From NCBI GenBank assembly GCA_003024985.2, contig PXIH01S0004811.1: a stretch of DNA of 10,583 nt; one strand, given 5' to 3'. Positions 7,217 through 10,583 of this stretch are shown in pieces. The stretch comes from Euperipatoides rowelli (taxonomy: Eukaryota > Onychophora > Udeonychophora > Euonychophora > Peripatopsidae). The first letter of the stretch is position 1; each line of letters opens with the position of its first letter. The notes beneath the pieces are model-generated. The model was given only the letters and a program-made list of their open reading frames with translations, made no database searches and had not been told where the DNA came from. Position numbers and translations under genes: made by a program.

Positions 7217-7729
7217 TTGTCAGAGGATATGGGAGTATGGTAGATGTTAGCTGGAGGTTCATAGCTTGTATACTGATGAGGCTGTTCCTATTACTGATTG
7301 TTAGTTATCTGATTAATCAAGTGATGGGAACTTTATGTTAATACTTTATTTTAAATTTTATTTGAAGTTTAAGACTTTAGAATTTTAATTATTCATTTGT
7401 TGTGTTTGATTATTTATATTTTAATATATGTAATTTGCTTGTTGTTGTGTTGTGCGGGCTTGCCCGTGCACACGGTATTAGGGTGGGCTGTCTAGGCAAG
7501 CACTGTCTGACATCGCAAGTAGCCCTAGTATCCAAAATTTTTGGTCCCATGGTTTGCCTACTGCCATTGAACTTTGGTATAGGTCACCTACAAGCTGCTA
7601 TGGTGCTACCGATTTCACTGAATCCCTGTGTGTATTTTACTATCTACAGTGCAATAAATATAAATCATGTTCGTATTTTACAACATACTGTATATGTAGT
7701 TAATCAAGTCACTTTTTAGAACCTCATGG
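7217..7729. other. Non-coding stretch with a local hairpin; doubtful ORF
   Basis: A plus-strand frame is open at 7402-7719 (about 105 codons) but shows no family motif. Its GC-richer middle (7450-7620) is unlike the AT-rich flanks and may be an unrecognised repeat fragment. A hairpin at 7451-7470 has nine pairs including two G-T wobbles around a tt loop (core cgggc-tt-gcccg). A second ttttactatctacag (7636-7650) resembles the acceptor sequence at 6886-6900. I do not call a gene here. Confidence 0.4.
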
Positions 7730-8575
7730 CAGGGCCGTAATGTAAGATAGGGCATCGTAAATTTCAGGCAAAGCCCAGTACCACTCCCTTATATTTTTGA
7801 TAAGCTTTTCTTTTGGCTGTTAAGTATGTCAACTAAGTAGTATCTTATGTAGTTTGGTCACCCATGCCCCCCCCCCCCACCACCACCATATGGGATTCGT
7901 GCTGCTTCATTAATTCTGCTATCATAAATTTCATTTAATACACAAAACTTTTCTATGAAAAAGGTATTCATTCGGTTAGTGGAATATTGAATCAATTTAA
8001 CATGTGTACAAGAAATATATTCACAAACTGTGACAAATGCTATTAAATTTAATTACATGTACCGTAATTATTAATAGTTTATTAATTAGAATGAAAAAAC
8101 TTATAATTCTAAACTACCAACAATTCTTTTTTTATATATATTATTGGGTTTAATGTTGAGATAAAATGAAGTATAGCAGGAGAAAAAATAAATAATTGAT
8201 ATATCAAATGAGTAGGTATATATTAGAAACACACGGTTGCCAAATTAGATGCGCTTGCTACTACTTTTTTTAAAGTGACTTAAAATTTTTCTGTGCACTG
8301 AAAAAAACTGCTGTAAATCTTATTGTATTTAAATATGTAGATATGACTGTGTGTATAAGCTTATCTTAAATTGAATTAAACAATTGATACAAACCTCACA
8401 GATTATTTAGAGAATTTAATAGTGCTTAATATAATTTTCAAAAAATTTGTAAAGTTGTCAAGAATAAAATTGCCCTATCTTAAGAATAGCATAAATTAAT
8501 TTTACTATTTTCACTGTTGGGTATTGACATTTAAAGATAGGCATTGCCCTCCTAGGCTACGCCCCTCAGCCCCTA
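7730..8575. mobile_element. Candidate hAT-like non-autonomous element
   Basis: The left end is CAGGGCCGTAATGTAAGATAGGGCA. The right end, reverse-complemented, contains GAGGGGCGTAGCC-TAGGAGGGCAATGC, matching as AGGGnCGTA...TA.G..GGGCA. CAGGGGCGTAGCC-type ends are common in hAT elements of animals. Flanking words cctcatgg (7722-7729) and cctcgtga (8576-8583) match at 6 of 8 positions, both differences being transitions, and 8 bp is the hAT duplication length. An exact 12-bp inverted repeat (taagatagggca at 7743-7754, tgccctatctta at 8471-8482) lies just inside. The interior is AT-rich with a C12 run at 7867-7878 and no coding frame. Degraded; exact ends are uncertain. Confidence 0.5.
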
Positions 8576-8583
8576 CCTCGTGA

Positions 8584-8736
8584 CTAATGTTATATACTTT
8601 AGTTTTCATGTGAAAGCTTTGGTAATATTGGATTAAATGAAATTTTAAATTATTTGTGTTAGTTCATATTTTATCCACTAGGAGTTTGTCATCATTTGGA
8701 TTTGTGTCAGAGAAATCAAGATATTATATTTCATAA
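8584..8736. other. AT-rich spacer, nothing recognised
   Basis: This lies between the hAT-like element and the open frame that starts at 8737. I see no motif, repeat or RNA gene in it. Confidence 0.5.
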
Positions 8737-9045
8737 TTATCACTGTTTTTCTTCAATTTAGTAAGGGAAATATTTAAACCAATAATTTCAGATCAAGTGA
8801 TTGTCATTGGACTGTTGTTTCCTGTACTTTTTCTGATTCTATCCATTCTGTTCACATATACACATTACACACCCACACACTATATTTTGTATAAGAGTTC
8901 TGTACATATACCAAATAAACCTGATTTATCTTTATTCATTATAAGAAGAAAAGAGCCAATTGTTATAGTCCATTTCTTAAAGGCTTGGTACTCTGGTTGT
9001 TTAACATTTCTCCTATTTATTTGCTTCTTCCCTGTTATTACATGA
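8737..9045 (+). other. Open frame with one hydrophobic helix, doubtful exon
   Basis: This plus-strand frame is open for about 103 codons. It starts in a pyrimidine-rich run that ends in an acceptor-like cttcaatttag (8760-8761) and closes at TGA 9043-9045. After the possible acceptor it reads R-E-I-F-K-P-I-I-S-D-Q followed by a strongly hydrophobic span V-I-V-I-G-L-L-F-P-V-L-F-L-I-L-S-I-L-F-T-Y, long enough to cross a membrane, then a polar stretch and a second, shorter hydrophobic end. In AT-rich DNA such T-rich frames arise by chance, and I recognise no family. It could be a terminal exon of an unknown membrane protein or noise; noise is more likely. The minus frame at 8880-9107 is its shadow. 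Confidence 0.2.
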
Positions 9046-9047
9046 TA

Positions 9048-9055
9048 GACATGGA
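9048..9055. repeat. Left 8-bp target duplication of hAT-like element
   Basis: gacatgga here matches gacatgaa at 9349-9356 in 7 of 8 positions. The two copies abut the CAGTG and CACTG ends of the element between them. Confidence 0.65.
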
Positions 9056-9348
9056 CAGTGCCTGATCTGGGGGGCAATGCCCCAGGTACCACATCAGGGG
9101 GCAGCAAAATGGGCCTTGAAGTTAAAAGATTATACAGTATATAAGAGCTATCAAAATGTCATACAAAAAAAAAAAACTCAATTATTTACATTATAAATAC
9201 AAAACGTTCATACAACTTAAAAAAAAAAAAGCTAATCAAAATATTTTGTTTGAAAAAAACACAGAAATTTGGGGGCGTCAGAAGCCAAATTTGTCGTCCC
9301 CTCCTCTCCCCCCCCCCCCCCAAAAAAAAATGTCTAGATCCACCACTG
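9056..9348. mobile_element. hAT-like MITE (293 bp)
   Basis: The element starts CAGTGCCTGATCTGG and its reverse-complemented end is CAGTGGTGGATCTAG: 11 of the first 15 bases match. An 8-bp duplication with one mismatch flanks it. CAGTG-type ends plus an 8-bp duplication are the signature of the hAT superfamily. The inside has no transposase, only a GC-rich head (ggggggcaatgcccc), A runs, and a C14-A9 tract (9308-9330). It lies about 145 bp upstream of the crotonase exon, in the intron, close to but not overlapping the splice acceptor. The open frame at 9156-9371 that crosses its right end is not a gene. Confidence 0.7.
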
Positions 9349-9356
9349 GACATGAA
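9349..9356. repeat. Right 8-bp target duplication of hAT-like element
   Basis: gacatgaa is the partner of gacatgga at 9048-9055. The single difference (g to a) is a transition. Confidence 0.65.
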
Positions 9357-9492
9357 CAAGCCAGTGTATAAATGTTTTCCTGATAAATGTAAGGATTCAA
9401 TCTAAAAGCAGGACTTTGGACTTTAGGTTATTTCATTTTAATTTATAATTCAAAGTATCCACTATTAATTTGTTTTGAATTTTGTGTTTTAG

Positions 9493-9626
9493 CTCTGATG
9501 TAATTAGCGGACTGGTAGATTGTTTGGAGAAGGCTCAATCAGATCCTTTAATTCACGTTATTCTTCTATGCGGAGAAGGTAAAATCTTTTGTGGAGGTGC
9601 TGACATCAATGAGTTCAAAAAAAGAG
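9493..9626 (+). CDS. EHHADH: Exon of an enoyl-CoA hydratase/isomerase-family protein, probably peroxisomal bifunctional enzyme
   Basis: This is an internal exon of 134 bp with an acceptor (ttttgtgttttag, AG at 9491-9492) and donor (agag/gtgag, 9627). It supplies the last base of one codon, 44 whole codons and the first base of the next. The protein piece holds S-D-V-I-S-G-L-V-D-C-L-E-K-A, then H-V-I-L-L-C-G-E-G-K-I-F-C-G-G-A-D-I-N-E-F. This is the N-terminal crotonase fold up to the G-A-D-I segment, whose backbone helps form the oxyanion hole that holds the acyl-CoA thioester. A C at the exon start would finish a Ser codon, agreeing with an N-P-P-V-N-A-L-S ending of the missing upstream exon. 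In EHHADH this domain hydrates 2-enoyl-CoA and acts in peroxisomal fatty-acid beta-oxidation. Other crotonases (for example mitochondrial hydratases) cannot be excluded from 44 residues. No other exon of this gene is seen in the window. Confidence 0.78.
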
Positions 9627-10116
9627 GTGAGAAATGCAAATAATTTTAAATTAATAATGAATTAACATATTTATGAAGTAAAATTTTTGTGGGTATTAAT
9701 GAAGTAGGGGGGAAATACTTTATATTTGCTTGTTTTTTAATATTTATTGTAAAATTGAGTCTTAAACATTTAGAACTTTGGATTTTGAAATTGATATCAA
9801 TAAGTGTTCAGTTATTTTTCTTCCATTCTTTAATCTGTTTTTATGTGGTTGTGTAATTTTCATTTCTAGTTGCTTGGCCTCTACACGCTCAGTAGTCTTT
9901 TAATTTGTGCATGAATTTCAGTCAAATATGACAGAAAGCTAACGAGAGTTAAAAGGAGCTGTTTCTATAACCTACTACTGGTAGAACATATCTAATTTCT
10001 CATGGGTGAAAGCACATCTTCCTCAGAACTTGATAATTATTTCAATCCCAGCCTAAATATCAGGATGTGAGTGAATGATTAAGGTGGAAGGATGAGAGGC
10101 ATGTAGGACTTTTATC
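9627..10116 (+). other. Intron following the crotonase exon
   Basis: This opens with the donor gtgag. The next exon should start with two bases completing a G-initial codon and lead toward the glycine-rich second half of the crotonase fold. I find no such frame before the window ends. The sequence is T-rich and unique-looking, with no recognisable repeat until 10117. Confidence 0.6.
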
Positions 10117-10292
10117 CAGTGTTTCTTTCAGGCATACATCCGGGAGGGCCTCACCCGCCTACCCGGAGCAAACCAACCCCCCCCCCTCTCCTCGGGGAAA
10201 ATTGGGAAAAAATAAAAATCTTATAAATGAAAACAGAAAGTCAACAAAACATTAGTAAATGACATAAAGTCAATATAACTCACTGTACTAAC
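10117..10292. mobile_element. Possible left end of another hAT-like element
   Basis: CAGTGTTTCTTTCAGG at 10117 resembles the CAGTGTTTC-type ends of animal hAT elements. It leads into a GC-rich head with a C10 run (10177-10186), a composition like the two better elements at 7730 and 9056. A diverged unit of the minisatellite (acagaaagtcaacaaaac) appears from about 10230. The right end and target duplication would lie beyond the window, so this is a suggestion only. Confidence 0.3.
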
Positions 10293-10583
10293 AAAAAAAA
10301 AGCTTTTCAAATCACACAGAAAGGCAACAAAATGTCCAGTCAACCAAAAAAAAAGCTTATCATATCTTACAGAAAGGCAACAAAATGTCCAGGCAACAAA
10401 AAAAAAACTTATCAAATCAGACAGAAAGGCAACAAAACGTCAAGTCAACCAAAAAAAACAACTTATCAAATCAGACAGAAAGGCAACAAAACGTCCAGTC
10501 AACCAAAAAAAAAGCTTATCAAATCAGAAAGGCAACAAAACGTCAACCAAAAAAAAACGTTTATCACATCAGACAGAAAGGCA
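10293..10583. repeat. A-rich minisatellite, 44-54 bp units, open at window end
   Basis: Five full units and one cut unit lie head to tail: 10293-10345 (53 bp), 10346-10397 (52), 10398-10450 (53), 10451-10504 (54), 10505-10548 (44, two internal deletions) and 10549-10583 (cut). Each has an A8-10 run, then a (g/a)cttatcaaatcag block, acagaaaggcaacaaaa, and cgtccagtcaacc. Units 3 to 5 share acg where 1 and 2 have atg. The unit length is not a multiple of three, so the minus-strand open frame at 10221-10415 is not a repeat protein. The array lies in the intron after the crotonase exon. Confidence 0.9.

Noticed and set aside
6340-7650. Two similar ttttactatct(g/a)cag words (6886-6900, 7636-7650) as ends of a direct-repeat element
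   Set aside because: The similarity stops after about 20 bases on both sides, so long terminal repeats are not supported.
9156-9371. Plus-strand open frame with a proline run
   Set aside because: It reads through the poly-C/poly-A tract and across the right end of the hAT-like element.
10001-10060. Possible RNA polymerase III B box (ttcaatccc) hinting at a tRNA-derived SINE
   Set aside because: No matching A box at the right distance, no cloverleaf and no A-rich tail; the match is too short to support a SINE.
10221-10415. Minus-strand open frame with repeated F-F-W-L-T-G-H-F-V-A-F-L-like pieces
   Set aside because: It lies over the minisatellite, whose unit length is not a multiple of three, so the frame is not kept from unit to unit.

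Overview
The window is AT-rich eukaryotic, almost certainly metazoan, genomic DNA. Supporting signs are a single protein-coding exon with canonical splice sites, non-LTR retrotransposon (LINE) relics with endonuclease and reverse-transcriptase motifs, several short inverted-repeat DNA transposon relics, poly-A and poly-C tracts and an A-rich minisatellite. There is no operon, no rRNA, no convincing tRNA and no CRISPR. An invertebrate is my best guess; the species cannot be read from the sequence. One base (530) is ambiguous.

Layout, left to right. 1-343: AT-rich DNA with no recognisable gene. 344-485: fragment with a CAG....GGATCTA end like the element at 9056-9348. About 486-6270 on the minus strand: a nested retrotransposon block. 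The outer, older element is a CR1/L2-like LINE, seen as reverse-transcriptase C-terminal motifs at 5905-6270 and 4946-5340 and probably continuing at 486-599. A second LINE (600-4945, minus, about 4.35 kb) lies inside it, flanked by the 9-bp direct repeat gacatttaa at 591-599 and 4946-4954, with an A-rich tail next to the left copy. This inner LINE is nearly full length but broken by many stops and frameshifts. It has ORF1 with a CCHC zinc knuckle, then ORF2 with endonuclease, reverse transcriptase (YIDD) and a C-terminal domain. ORF1 and ORF2 meet at a TAATG stop-start overlap. A GC-rich-ended block (5341-5904) separately interrupts the outer LINE.

6319-6795 is bounded by an inverted repeat of about 16 bp. 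6901-7020 is a possible exon (acceptor and donor consensus, 40 open codons, weakly kelch-like), followed by an acidic 59-codon ORF at 7037-7216. 7730-8575 and 9056-9348 are hAT-like non-autonomous elements; the second has clear CAGTG...CACTG ends and an 8-bp target duplication with one mismatch. 8737-9045 is an open frame with one strong hydrophobic helix, of doubtful reality.

9493-9626 (+) is the one confident host coding exon. It encodes 44 residues of an enoyl-CoA hydratase/isomerase (crotonase) N-terminal region with the GGADI oxyanion-hole motif, most like the peroxisomal bifunctional enzyme EHHADH. The rest, to the window end, is intron holding a 44-54 bp minisatellite (10293-10583), perhaps inside another hAT-like element starting at 10117. 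If the upstream exon lies outside the window, most of this DNA is a repeat-filled intron of that gene.
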